64,000 nt of DNA from Amycolatopsis rubida (GTDB lineage Bacteria; Actinomycetota; Actinomycetes; Mycobacteriales; Pseudonocardiaceae): contig NZ_FOWC01000001.1 of NCBI RefSeq assembly GCF_900115345.1, forward strand, positions 1,674,001 through 1,738,000, given 5' to 3'. This document shows, piece by piece, positions 1 to 8,310 of the stretch. Within the stretch, counting starts at the first letter, position 1. Each line of letters opens with the position of its first letter. The notes beneath the pieces are model-generated. The model had not been told where the DNA came from. It worked only from the letters and a program-made list of their open reading frames with translations, and did no database searches. The translations under genes were made by a program, and so were the position numbers.

Positions 1-364
1 CGAACTCCTGCGCGATCATCCCGCCCATCGACGTGCCGACCACGTGCGCGCTCTCGATGTCGAGAGCGTCGAGCAGTTTGCCCGCGTCGTCGGCCAGATC
101 GCCGAGCGAGTACGGCGCGGACCGCAGGAAGTACGCGAGCGGCAGGCTGGCCCGGCCGGTCCACCACTGCGAACGCCCGACGTCGCGGTTGTCGAACCGG
201 TGCACGTGGAAACCGGCCGCGGCGAGCTGGGCGCAGAACTCGTCGTCCCACCAGATCATCGGCGCGGCAAGGCCCATCACCAGCAGCAACGGCGGCGCGT
301 CCGGATCGCCGAACGATTCGTGGCACAGGGTGATGCCGTCGGCCTCGACAGTCTGCTCGGTCAT
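1..364 (-). CDS. alpha/beta hydrolase, C-terminus beyond window edge
   Basis: This reading frame starts at the ATG on the minus strand at 362-364 and runs off the window start, so about 121 N-terminal residues are seen. They show the alpha/beta hydrolase opening: an LLLVMGLAAPM oxyanion-hole strand near residues 27-37, then a nucleophile elbow GTSMGG near residue 112 with Ser as predicted nucleophile. The acid and histidine of the triad lie outside the window. This layout is common in small esterases and epoxide-hydrolase-like enzymes, and the substrate cannot be told. It is transcribed divergently from the membrane protein at 456. Confidence 0.8.
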   Translation of the reverse strand, partial: MTEQTVEADGITLCHESFGDPDAPPLLLVMGLAAPMIWWDDEFCAQLAAAGFHVHRFDNRDVGRSQWWTGRASLPLAYFLRSAPYSLGDLADDAGKLLDALDIESAHVVGTSMGGMIAQEF

Positions 365-455
365 GGCTCCAGTTTCGCGCACGGCTTGGTCGATCGCCGT
401 CGACCGGGTACGCTCCCGCTAGAGCGATCTATCAAATCGCACGGGGGTGAGCAGC

Positions 456-893
456 ATGGACGTTCTGCGCGAGAAGGGACTCGGCCCGCTGCGGATGATT
501 CTGGTGTTCACCCTGGTCAGCACGGTCCTGCACTACACCCACAACGTCGTGCGCGCGGCGGACTACCCGCAGATCCCGGGCGTCAGCGTGCAGGCCGCGC
601 AGATCCTGGTGGCCCTCAGCTGGGTGGTCTTCACCGTGTTCGGCGCGCTCGGCTACCGCGCCTACGTGCACGGCCGGTACTGGCGTTCGCTGGCGTTTCT
701 GCTGGTCTACTCGCTGTCCGGGCTGGCGAGCGCGGGACATTTCCTCGTCGGCGTGCCGCGGATCCCGGCGTTCTGGTTCGCGACGATCTTCACCGACTCG
801 TTCGCGGCGCTCGCGCTGTGGGTATTCGTCTGCTGGACGGCGATGCGGCTCAACCGGGTGAGCGTCGCGGGGCAAATGTCTACACAACATTGA
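456..893 (+). CDS. small integral membrane protein, about four TM helices
   Basis: The product is about 145 residues with four hydrophobic segments (roughly residues 12-28, 48-68, 77-95 and 106-128) separated by short basic or polar loops. I recognise no catalytic motif and cannot name a family. The ATG at 456 is preferred to an in-frame GTG at 447, because a GGGGGTGAG purine stretch lies just upstream of the ATG. The gene precedes the box operon on the same strand, but the box promoter and inverted repeat overlap its last codons, so it is probably a separate unit. Confidence 0.7.
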   Translation: MDVLREKGLGPLRMILVFTLVSTVLHYTHNVVRAADYPQIPGVSVQAAQILVALSWVVFTVFGALGYRAYVHGRYWRSLAFLLVYSLSGLASAGHFLVGVPRIPAFWFATIFTDSFAALALWVFVCWTAMRLNRVSVAGQMSTQH

Positions 894-916
894 CGTTCGT
901 TGAAACCTTGTAGACA
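877..916. promoter_or_regulatory. inverted-repeat operator and promoter of the box operon
   Basis: TGTCTACA at 877-884 is matched by its exact reverse complement TGTAGACA at 909-916. Each arm is itself a TGT-NN-ACA pseudo-palindrome, and their centres are 32 bp apart, about three helical turns. A TTGACG -35-like box (890-895) and a TAGACA -10-like box (911-916, spacing 15) fall inside the element. A repressor bound here would cover the promoter. The TTGTnnACAA form at 908-917 resembles FadR/VanR-type GntR sites, which is inference. No GntR gene lies in the window. Confidence 0.6.
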
Positions 917-925
917 ATCGAGGAC

Positions 926-2563
926 GTGACCACCACCACACCTGTCACATTCGAGCGGCATCCGGACACTTACCGGCACTGGCGGCTGACCGTCGAGGGC
1001 GAGGTCGCCTGGCTGGAGATGGACGTCGACGAACAGGGCGGCCTCGTGCCCGGGTACGAGCTGAAGCTCAACTCATACGACCTCGGCGTCGACATCGAGT
1101 TCTACGACGCCACGCAGCGGCTGCGGTTCGAACATCCACAGGTACGCGCGGTGATCGTGACGAGCGCCAAAGACAAGGTGTTCTGCGCCGGGGCCAATAT
1201 CCGGATGCTCGCCGCGTCGCCGCACGAGTGGAAGGTGAACTTCTGCAAGTTCACCAACGAGACCCGCAACGGCATCGAGGACGCGACCGAGTTCTCCGGC
1301 CAGACCTACGTCGCGGCAGTGAATGGCAGCTGTGCCGGCGGTGGTTACGAGATCGCGCTGGCCTGCGAGAAGATCCTGCTGGTCGACGACAACTCGTCCA
1401 CGGTCGCGTTGCCCGAGGTGCCGTTGCTCGGCGTGCTGCCGGGCACCGGCGGGCTCACGCGGGTGGTCGACAAACGGCGCGTCCGGCGGGATCTCGCGGA
1501 CGTGTTCGCGACGCGGCCGGACGGGGTCAAGGGCCGGACCGCGGTCGACTGGCGGCTGGTGGACGAGCTGGTGCCGCGCGTCGGATTCCGGGAGAAGGTG
1601 CTGGCGCGGGCGCACGACCTCGCCGCCGAATCCGACCGGTTGCCCGCTGAGCGGGGGATCGAGCTGGCCCCGCTGGAGCCGTCGGTGACCGCCGACAGCA
1701 TCGAGTACCGGCACGTCCGGATCGCGTACGACCGGCCGAACTCGCTGGTCACGCTCACCGTGCTCGGTCCTTCCGGAGAACCGGCGCTCGACGGTTGGCT
1801 GCTGCGGCTGACCCGCGAGCTGGACGACGCGATCCTGCGGCTGCGCACGAACGAACCGGAACTCGGTACCTGGGTTTTGAAGACCGAAGGCGATCCGGTG
1901 CAGGTGCTCGCGCACGAGGAGGTCGTGCTCAGCGGAAAAGACTGGCTGAGCAACGAAATCCTGCACTACTACAAGCGCACGCTGAAGCGGCTGGACGTCA
2001 CCAGCCGCACCTTGATCGCGTTGATCGAACCGGGCAGCTGCTTCGCGGGCAGCCTGCTTGAGCTGGCCTTCGCGGCGGACCGGCAGTACCTGCTGGACGG
2101 GCCGCCGATCGACGACGAGGATTCGCCGGAACGCGCGTCGATCACCTTGTCGGAGGCCAATTTCGGCGTCTTCCCGATGGGCAACGGACTGTCCAGGCTC
2201 CAGTCGCGGTTCTACGGCGACGACGACCACCTGAGGTGGCTGGCCCGCGAACGCGACCGTGCGCTGAGCGCCGCCGAGGCCGTCGAACTCGGCCTGGTCA
2301 CCGACGCCCCGGACGACCTCGACTGGGCGGACGAGATCCGGATCGCGCTGGAAGGCCGGGCCTCGCTGTCGCCCGACGCGCTCACCGGGATGGAGGCGAA
2401 CCACCGGTTCGTCGGCCCGGAAACGATCGAAACCAAGATCTTCGGGCGGCTGACCGCCTGGCAGAACTGGATCTTCACCCGACCGAACGCCTCCGGGCCC
2501 GAGGGCGCGCTGCGTCGTTACGGCACCGGGCAGAAGGCGGTCTTCGACAGGAAGCGGGTCTGA
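926..2563 (+). CDS. boxC: 2,3-epoxybenzoyl-CoA dihydrolase BoxC
   Basis: BoxC hydrolyses and cleaves the ring of 2,3-epoxybenzoyl-CoA to 3,4-dehydroadipyl-CoA semialdehyde and formate. The product is 545 residues, the usual BoxC length, about twice a normal enoyl-CoA hydratase. The N-terminal half carries the crotonase core (CAGANIRMLA near residue 89; NGSCAGGGYEIALACE near 133) and the C-terminal half a second crotonase-like region (GSCFAGSLLELAFAAD near 371). The GTG start at 926 lies about 10 nt after the predicted -10 box, with AGGA only 1 nt away, so translation may be leaderless. boxB follows after 4 nt. Confidence 0.93.
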   Translation: MTTTTPVTFERHPDTYRHWRLTVEGEVAWLEMDVDEQGGLVPGYELKLNSYDLGVDIEFYDATQRLRFEHPQVRAVIVTSAKDKVFCAGANIRMLAASPHEWKVNFCKFTNETRNGIEDATEFSGQTYVAAVNGSCAGGGYEIALACEKILLVDDNSSTVALPEVPLLGVLPGTGGLTRVVDKRRVRRDLADVFATRPDGVKGRTAVDWRLVDELVPRVGFREKVLARAHDLAAESDRLPAERGIELAPLEPSVTADSIEYRHVRIAYDRPNSLVTLTVLGPSGEPALDGWLLRLTRELDDAILRLRTNEPELGTWVLKTEGDPVQVLAHEEVVLSGKDWLSNEILHYYKRTLKRLDVTSRTLIALIEPGSCFAGSLLELAFAADRQYLLDGPPIDDEDSPERASITLSEANFGVFPMGNGLSRLQSRFYGDDDHLRWLARERDRALSAAEAVELGLVTDAPDDLDWADEIRIALEGRASLSPDALTGMEANHRFVGPETIETKIFGRLTAWQNWIFTRPNASGPEGALRRYGTGQKAVFDRKRV

Positions 2564-2567
2564 ACCG

Positions 2568-3989
2568 ATGCCCGAAAAGATCGACTACGACGCCAAAATC
2601 CCGAACAACGTCCAGCTCGCCGACGACCGCAGGCTGCAGCGCGCGCTGGAGGGCTGGCAGCCGAAGTTCATGAACTGGTGGGGCGAGATGGGTCCCACGC
2701 TGGAGACCGAGGGCGTCTACCTGCGCACCGCGGTGAGCGTCGGCCGCGACGGCTGGGCGCACTTCGACCACGTCAACGTCCCGGACTACCGCTGGGGCAT
2801 CTTCCTCGCCGAGCGGGAACAGGACCGGCGGATCGCGTTCGGCGAGCACGCCGGCGAACCGGTGTGGCAGCAGGTGCCCGGCGAGTATCGCGCCGACCTG
2901 CAGCGGCTGATCGTGATCCAGGGCGACACCGAACCGGCGTCGGTTGAGCAGCAGCGACTGCTCGGGCTCACCGCGCCTTCGCTGTACGACCTGCGCAATC
3001 TCTTCCAGGTGAATGTGGAAGAGGGGCGGCACCTGTGGGCGATGGTGTACCTGCTGCACGCGTACTTCGGCCGCGAAGGCCGGGACGAGGCCGAGGGACT
3101 GCTGCTGCGCAACTCCGGCAGTCCGGACGCGCCGCGCATCCTCGGCGCGTTCAACGAGGAAACGGCCGACTGGCTCGCGTTCTACATGTTCACCTACTTC
3201 ACCGACCGCGATGGGAAATACCAGCTCGGCACGTTGAAGGAAAGCTCGTTCGACCCGCTGTCGCGCACCTGCGAGTTCATGCTCAAGGAAGAGGCGCACC
3301 ACATGATGGTGGGCACCACTGGCGTCGACCGGGTGGTGCAGCGCAGCGCCGATCTCATCCGCGAGCACGACACGTACGACATCGCGTCGCACGGCGGGAT
3401 CCCGCTGGAGGTGATCCAGCGATACCTGAACTTTCACTACACCGTGTCGCTCGACCTGTTCGGCAGTGAAACGTCGACGAACGCGGCGAACTACTACACC
3501 GCCGGGCTCAAGGGCCGCTGGCAGGAGACGCGGCGCAAGGACGACCACAAACTCACCGAGGACAGCCGCCTGCTGGAGCGTCCGCGCGACGACGGGACCT
3601 GGACGTCCGAGGAACTGCAGGCCATTCTGCTGCTGAATCTCGACCTGCGCGGCGAGTACACCGCGGACTGCCAGACCGGGGTCAACCGGTGGAACAAGAT
3701 CCTCGGCGACGCGGGCATCGACTTCCGGTTCGCGTTGCCGCACCCTGGTTTCAACCGCGAGGTGGGCATAAACTCCGGCCACCACGTCACTCCGGACGGC
3801 AGCATCGTCGACGAGGCCACGTGGGAGGCAGCGCGGCGCAAATGGCTGCCGACGACCGAGGACCTGACGTTCGTCCGGTCGCTCATGCACCCGGTGTACG
3901 AGCGCGGGAAGATCGCCAGCTGGGTCGCACCGCCGAGGCAGGGCATCAACGGCAAACCTTTCGACTACGAGTACGTGTACCTCACCTGA
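2568..3989 (+). CDS. boxB: benzoyl-CoA 2,3-epoxidase subunit BoxB
   Basis: BoxB is the diiron oxygenase component that inserts one oxygen of O2 into benzoyl-CoA to form the 2,3-epoxide. In characterised systems it takes electrons from the reductase BoxA. The 473-residue product has the family length. Two ferritin-like metal-ligand motifs are visible: EEGRH near residue 151 and EEAHH near residue 241. It starts 4 nt after boxC and is followed 10 nt later by the CoA ligase, so all are one transcript. No boxA-like ferredoxin reductase is present in the 64 kb, so the electron donor must be encoded elsewhere or be a different protein. Confidence 0.94.
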   Translation: MPEKIDYDAKIPNNVQLADDRRLQRALEGWQPKFMNWWGEMGPTLETEGVYLRTAVSVGRDGWAHFDHVNVPDYRWGIFLAEREQDRRIAFGEHAGEPVWQQVPGEYRADLQRLIVIQGDTEPASVEQQRLLGLTAPSLYDLRNLFQVNVEEGRHLWAMVYLLHAYFGREGRDEAEGLLLRNSGSPDAPRILGAFNEETADWLAFYMFTYFTDRDGKYQLGTLKESSFDPLSRTCEFMLKEEAHHMMVGTTGVDRVVQRSADLIREHDTYDIASHGGIPLEVIQRYLNFHYTVSLDLFGSETSTNAANYYTAGLKGRWQETRRKDDHKLTEDSRLLERPRDDGTWTSEELQAILLLNLDLRGEYTADCQTGVNRWNKILGDAGIDFRFALPHPGFNREVGINSGHHVTPDGSIVDEATWEAARRKWLPTTEDLTFVRSLMHPVYERGKIASWVAPPRQGINGKPFDYEYVYLT

Positions 3990-3999
3990 GGGGGCACCG

Positions 4000-5562
4000 A
4001 TGACGGTTCCCGCGAACTTCAACGCCGCGGAGTACCTGCTCGGCCAAGGCCGTCCGGACGCGCTCGCGGTCGTCTCACCGCGGCGCACGCTCAGCTACGG
4101 CGAACTCGCCGCCGAGACCCACCGGGTCGCGGCCGGACTGCGCGCGCTCGGTGTGCGTCCGGAGGAGCGGGTCATGTTCTGCATGGTCGACGACGTCGAA
4201 CTGCTGAGCGGGATCCTCGGCGCGATGCTGGTCGGCGCGGTCGCGGTTCCGGTGTCCACTATGGTCACCGGGCTGGAACTGGGCCAGGTGCTCGCCGATT
4301 CGCGGGCGCGGGTGCTGTGCGTGTCCGGCGAGTTTTCCGCGCAGGCGGCGGGCGCGCTGACCGGTGCGCCCGAGGTGACCGACGTGGTGCTCGACCGGGC
4401 GGACCCGGCGGAATTCCCCTTCGGAGTGCGGACGCATCGGTGGCCGCTGACCCCGGCAGACGATGTCGTGGCCTCGCCGGCCTGGGAGGATTCGCCCGCG
4501 CTGTGGCTGTACACGTCGGGCACGACCGGCAAGCCGAAGGGCGCGATGCACCGGCACGGGAGCATCCGCGCGGTGTGCTCGACTTACGCTTCGCAGGTGC
4601 TTGGAGTGTCCTCTTCGGACCGATTCTTGTCAGTGCCGAAGTTGTTCTTTGCTTATGGTCTTGGAAATTCGGCGTTCTTCCCACTCTCTTGCGGAGGGAC
4701 GACGCTGCTGGAACCGGCACGTCCGACGCCGGGGATCATTGCCGCGCGGGCGCGGGCGGACCGGCCGACGCTGTTCTTCGGCGTGCCGACCTTCTATGCG
4801 GCGCTGTTGGCCAGTGACGTGCCGGACGACTCGTTCTCCTCGGTGCGGTACGCGGTTTCGGCTGGGGAGCCGTTGCCGTCGGCGCTGTTGGCACGGTTCC
4901 GTGAGCGGTTCGGGGTCGAGATTCTGGACGGGATCGGGTCGACCGAGGCGTTGCATATCTTCCTGTCCAACCAGCCGGGTGCGGTACGGCCGGGCAGTAC
5001 CGGGGTGGCGGTGCCGGGGTACTCGGTCGAAATCCGGGACGAGCAGGGTGCGGTGATTTCGGAAGCGGGACGGCCGGGTGAGCTGTTCGTCTCCGGCCCG
5101 TCCATCGCGACTGGGTACTGGGCGCGATACGAGACTACGAAACAGGTTTTTCAGGGGCCGTGGTTGCGCACCGGGGACAGCTACGTGCGTAACTCCGACG
5201 GTACGTATACCTGTCTCGGCCGGTTTGGGGACATGCTGAAGGCGGGCGGGATTTGGGTGTCTCCGTCCGAAGTGGAGGAACGACTGCTGCAACATCCGGC
5301 GGTTGCCGAGGTAGCGGTGGTCGCCGCGCCGGACGAAGACGGACTGGACAAACCGGTGGCCTGCGTTGTCGCCGCGCCTTCGTCCGCTGTGGACGCTGAG
5401 GAGCTGATCGAGTTTTGCCGGGAGGGCTTGGCGGCGTTCAAGCGGCCGCGCGGGGTGGTCGAGATGGCCGAGCTGCCGAAGACCGCGACCGGGAAGATCC
5501 GGCGGAACGTGATCCGCGAAATGGTGCGCGAGTCGCTGCTCGTGCCGCAGCCGCAATCGTGA
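4000..5562 (+). CDS. bclA: benzoate--CoA ligase
   Basis: This ANL-superfamily adenylating enzyme (520 residues) makes benzoyl-CoA from benzoate, CoA and ATP, the entry step to the epoxide pathway. The P-loop-like motif YTSGTTGKPKGAMH is near residue 171, the GSTE motif near 313, a GWxRTGD-like segment (WLRTGD) near 389, and the C-terminal catalytic Lys in TGKIRR near 498. The assignment to benzoate rests on the boxC-boxB context; related aryl acids remain possible. A purine-rich GAGGGGG precedes the ATG. The stretch near 4590-4700 has more A/T at third positions than its neighbours. Confidence 0.9.
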   Translation: MTVPANFNAAEYLLGQGRPDALAVVSPRRTLSYGELAAETHRVAAGLRALGVRPEERVMFCMVDDVELLSGILGAMLVGAVAVPVSTMVTGLELGQVLADSRARVLCVSGEFSAQAAGALTGAPEVTDVVLDRADPAEFPFGVRTHRWPLTPADDVVASPAWEDSPALWLYTSGTTGKPKGAMHRHGSIRAVCSTYASQVLGVSSSDRFLSVPKLFFAYGLGNSAFFPLSCGGTTLLEPARPTPGIIAARARADRPTLFFGVPTFYAALLASDVPDDSFSSVRYAVSAGEPLPSALLARFRERFGVEILDGIGSTEALHIFLSNQPGAVRPGSTGVAVPGYSVEIRDEQGAVISEAGRPGELFVSGPSIATGYWARYETTKQVFQGPWLRTGDSYVRNSDGTYTCLGRFGDMLKAGGIWVSPSEVEERLLQHPAVAEVAVVAAPDEDGLDKPVACVVAAPSSAVDAEELIEFCREGLAAFKRPRGVVEMAELPKTATGKIRRNVIREMVRESLLVPQPQS

Positions 5563-5575
5563 TCGACTGGCCGGC

Positions 5576-6430
5576 ATGATCGACGAGCATTTCGTGGTGG
5601 ACGCCCACGTGCACACCCCGCGACTGCCCACGCTCAAGCCCGCGTGGCTGGACTGGGCGCGCGACTTCGCCGGCGAGTATCCGTGGCGCACAGTGTATGA
5701 CGCGGACGGTGCGGTGCTCCCCGCGGCGATGGACGACCTCATGGCACGGGAGGGCGTCGACCGGGTGCTGCTGTTTTGCGAATACAGTCCGCGGGCCACC
5801 GGTATCCAGGCGATCGAAGACAATCTTCCGCTGGTCGCTCATAACCCCGAGCGGTTCCGGCTGGTGGCCAACGTGAACCCGCATCTGCACCATCCGCTGG
5901 CCGAGGAGGTGGAACGCCAGCTCGCGCTGGGCGCGGTGGCGTTGAAGATCCACCCGGTGCACGGCGCGTTTTCCCCGGCGGACAAGGAGCTGTACCCGGT
6001 CTACGCCTTGTGTGCCGAACGCGGAGTTCCGGTGATCCTCCACTCGGGACTGTCGGTTTTCCCGGGATCCCGTGCCAGCTATGGGGATCCTTCGCTGCTG
6101 TCCGATGTGGTCGAAGACTTCCCGTCGGTGAACTTCGTCTTCGCGCACGGCGGCCGTGGCTGGTGGTACGACGTGGCGGCGTTCATGGCCCAGGCGAGGC
6201 CGAACGTGTGGCTCGACCTCGCCGGGCTGCCGCCGAAGAAACTGCCGGAGTATTACGCGCGATTCGATCTCGTGCGGTTGGCGCGGAAATGGATCTTCGG
6301 TACCGACTGGCCCGGGGTGCCGGGAACCGCGGTGAATGTCCGTGCGGTGGCCGATTTGGGTTTGCCCGCGGACGTCCTGGACGGTGTTCTTTCCGGCAAC
6401 GCGTTACGGCTGATGCCCGGCCTGCGCTGA
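5576..6430 (+). CDS. amidohydrolase-2 family metal-dependent hydrolase
   Basis: The 284-residue TIM-barrel protein belongs to the ACMSD/amidohydrolase-2 group. Metal ligands are visible: HVH at residues 11-13, His in LHSG near 157, His in FAHGG near 190 and Asp in GTDWPG near 243. A Lys in VALKIH lies near 125. It starts 13 nt after the CoA ligase and is very likely co-transcribed. Family members decarboxylate or hydrolyse aromatic or lactone acids. Its role beside box genes is unknown to me; a salvage or ring-processing step is only a guess. Confidence 0.82.
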   Translation: MIDEHFVVDAHVHTPRLPTLKPAWLDWARDFAGEYPWRTVYDADGAVLPAAMDDLMAREGVDRVLLFCEYSPRATGIQAIEDNLPLVAHNPERFRLVANVNPHLHHPLAEEVERQLALGAVALKIHPVHGAFSPADKELYPVYALCAERGVPVILHSGLSVFPGSRASYGDPSLLSDVVEDFPSVNFVFAHGGRGWWYDVAAFMAQARPNVWLDLAGLPPKKLPEYYARFDLVRLARKWIFGTDWPGVPGTAVNVRAVADLGLPADVLDGVLSGNALRLMPGLR

Positions 6431-6501
6431 GTTTCTTCGCGTCGAGCGGCCGGTCTAGCGTGTGGTCCGGACCGGTACCGCAGCTGTCGACGGAAACTTT
6501 C

Positions 6502-6520
6502 TGCTTGTCTTTTGCAAGCA
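6502..6520. promoter_or_regulatory. HxlR-type inverted repeat TGCTTG-N7-CAAGCA
   Basis: Perfect 6-bp arms TGCTTG (6502-6507) and CAAGCA (6515-6520) flank a 7-nt spacer, 48 nt before the HxlR gene. A further GTGCAAGC half-site lies at 6542-6549. The same GCTTG-N7-CAAGC architecture occurs before the other HxlR gene, at 52709-52725, which supports it as a binding site for this regulator class. Confidence 0.55.
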
Positions 6521-6567
6521 CTAGCCGGAGGCGATGGTAAAGTGCAAGCGGTCGGAGGAGGTATGCG

Positions 6568-7062
6568 ATGCCGGACGATCCGCGCTCGGGGTGCCCGATC
6601 AACGCCGCGATCGAGGTCGTCGGCGACCGCTGGAGCCTGCTGGTCCTGCGCGACGTGATGTTCGGCGACCGGCGGCATTTCCGGCAATTGCAGTCGCAGT
6701 CGGAGGAAGGAATCGCGTCGAATATCCTCGCCGACCGGCTGCGCACGCTGACCGAAGCCGGATTGCTCACGCGCGATTCGGCCGGTCGCGGGCAGCGCGC
6801 GACTTACAGTTTGACCGAAGCGGCGATTCAGCTGGTGCCGGTCTTGGTGGCGCTGGGAAGCTGGGGCTTGCGGCATCGGCCGACGACGCCGGAACTGCGC
6901 GTCCGAGCGGAACTGCTGGAGGCCGGCGGCCCGCCGCTGTGGGAAGAATTCATGGCGGAGCTTCGGGAGCGGCATCTCGGGATCCCCCGGCCGGGCGGGG
7001 GCGGGCCGACGGCGATGGAGCGCTTGGCGGCGGCTTACGCGGAGGCTGTCGCTCGGGGCTGA
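6568..7062 (+). CDS. HxlR-family winged-helix regulator
   Basis: The 164-residue protein has the HxlR signature: Cys10 followed by INAAIEVVGDRWSLLVLRDV and a recognition helix in SNILADRLRTLTEAGLL. HxlR proteins are dimeric one-component regulators, often responding to electrophiles or aldehydes through the conserved N-terminal Cys. A strong AGGAGG at 6556-6561 sits 6 nt from the ATG and decides the start. It follows the box operon by 137 bp on the same strand with its own candidate operator. Autoregulation is likely; control of the box operon is possible, though that promoter has a different motif. Confidence 0.88.
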   Translation: MPDDPRSGCPINAAIEVVGDRWSLLVLRDVMFGDRRHFRQLQSQSEEGIASNILADRLRTLTEAGLLTRDSAGRGQRATYSLTEAAIQLVPVLVALGSWGLRHRPTTPELRVRAELLEAGGPPLWEEFMAELRERHLGIPRPGGGGPTAMERLAAAYAEAVARG

Positions 7063-7247
7063 TGCGGCGGGCGATGTGCCTCGTTGCCTCGGATCGATCT
7101 GTCGGCCCGCTGCGCGCCCGAGACGCCCGCCCGGGGCTGGATACATTCAGCCGAAGTTGATCACTCAATCCGGCGTTCGCCCTGCTGAAACGGATCCGCC
7201 GAGCTGCCCGGCCCGTCAGCCTTCCCGTGCGAGAAAGGGAGCCGGGA

Positions 7248-7751
7248 ATGCGGAATGAGGATGAAGTGCGCCGTTTGTCGACGAGAATGAATCGGATCGT
7301 CGGCGCGAACCCGGGTTTTCGTGCCGACGTGGACGATGCTTGTCAAATGGCCTGGCTGGAATTGCTCAGCCGCCAGCCGAACTTGCGGGATGCGAACGGC
7401 CTGGCCGGTTGGCTGACGACGGTCGCGTGGCGGCATGCGCTCCGGGCGGCCGAAAATCGGGCGCGGGTGAAGTCGGTGGTTGACTCGCGCCTGGATATGC
7501 CCGCATCGGCGGAGTCGCCCGAGGCGGAGACCTTGGCCGGCGAGCTGGCGACCGCGTTATGGCGCGCGGTGGAGAAGTTCCCGGAGCGGCACCGGCGGAT
7601 GATGCTCCTGCTGGCGCACTGCCCGGAGCTCCGGCACGACCAGCTGGCCGCCGAACTGGGCATCTCGCCGTCGAGCGTGAGCCGGATCCGGTACCGCTGC
7701 TTGGCGGTCCTGCGCCGTCGGCTGGAGGCCGAGGGCTTCAGTTATCCATGA
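7248..7751 (+). CDS. RNA polymerase sigma-70 family (ECF-like) factor
   Basis: The 167-residue product has a region 2 part (DVDDACQMAWLELL near 34, then AGWLTTVAWRHALRAAENRAR) and a region 4 helix-turn-helix (LAAELGISPSSVSRIRYRCLAVLRRRLE near 132-160). The two are joined by an acidic linker, the layout of a short ECF factor. The ATG at 7248 is chosen because GGGAG at 7237-7241 is 6 nt away; a GTG at 7227 would place that site inside the gene. No anti-sigma factor gene lies beside it, so its control is unclear. Confidence 0.82.
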   Translation: MRNEDEVRRLSTRMNRIVGANPGFRADVDDACQMAWLELLSRQPNLRDANGLAGWLTTVAWRHALRAAENRARVKSVVDSRLDMPASAESPEAETLAGELATALWRAVEKFPERHRRMMLLLAHCPELRHDQLAAELGISPSSVSRIRYRCLAVLRRRLEAEGFSYP

Positions 7752-7773
7752 ACCCGGGGTGGCCAACCCGCGA

Positions 7774-8226
7774 TCACCCGTTCACCGACCGAAGCGTCCG
7801 CATCGCCTCCGCCAATCCCTCGGCGTCCGGGCCCAGCGGGGCGAGCACGATCCGCCGCAGGATTTCCGCGCAGGCGGCTCTCGCTTTGAGCGCTACCTCC
7901 AACCCGTGCTCGGTCAGGGCGGCGAACGTCACCCGGCGGTCTTCCGGGCTCGGGATCCGGCAGATCAGATCCGCGGCGGCCAAGCGGTCCGCCACCTTGG
8001 TGAAGCCTCCGCTCGACAGGGCGGCTTCGGTCGCCAGGCGGGTCATCGGCATGCGGTGTTCGGGCGAACGCACCAGGCGCAGCAGGATGTCGAACGACGC
8101 GGGAGCCAGGTCGAACCGGGCGGCGATTTCTCCCATCAGCGCGTTCTGCGTGGCCAGATAGCCCTCGATCACGAGGCCCCACCACGTCACGATCTCGTCG
8201 TCGTCCGTCTGCGGATCCGGGGTCAT
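7774..8226 (-). CDS. MarR-family transcriptional regulator
   Basis: The 150-residue protein carries the MarR winged-helix domain: FDILLRLVRSPEHRMPMTRLATEAALSS forms the first helices and recognition helix, and EDRRVTFAALTEHG is the wing. The ATG at 8226 gives a normal MarR length; a frame extension upstream is not MarR-like. It is divergent from the carboxylesterase pseudogene with an 84-bp gap. MarR beside an MhqD-type esterase recalls the quinone-responsive MhqR/mhqD pair of Bacillus, so a quinone or electrophile response is plausible (inference). It converges on the sigma factor gene. Confidence 0.85.
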   Translation of the reverse strand: MTPDPQTDDDEIVTWWGLVIEGYLATQNALMGEIAARFDLAPASFDILLRLVRSPEHRMPMTRLATEAALSSGGFTKVADRLAAADLICRIPSPEDRRVTFAALTEHGLEVALKARAACAEILRRIVLAPLGPDAEGLAEAMRTLRSVNG

Positions 8227-8310
8227 CTGCCGGAGTCTACCCGGAATACATCTTGCGCGCGAGAATTTACGCTGGACAACGAAGGATGAGGTGTCCAAAG
8301 AGGAGTGACG

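Noticed and set aside
432..941. Long minus-strand open frame opposite the small membrane protein
   Set aside because: Arg/His-rich low-complexity translation in the complementary frame of a real gene; no motif and no ribosome-binding site.
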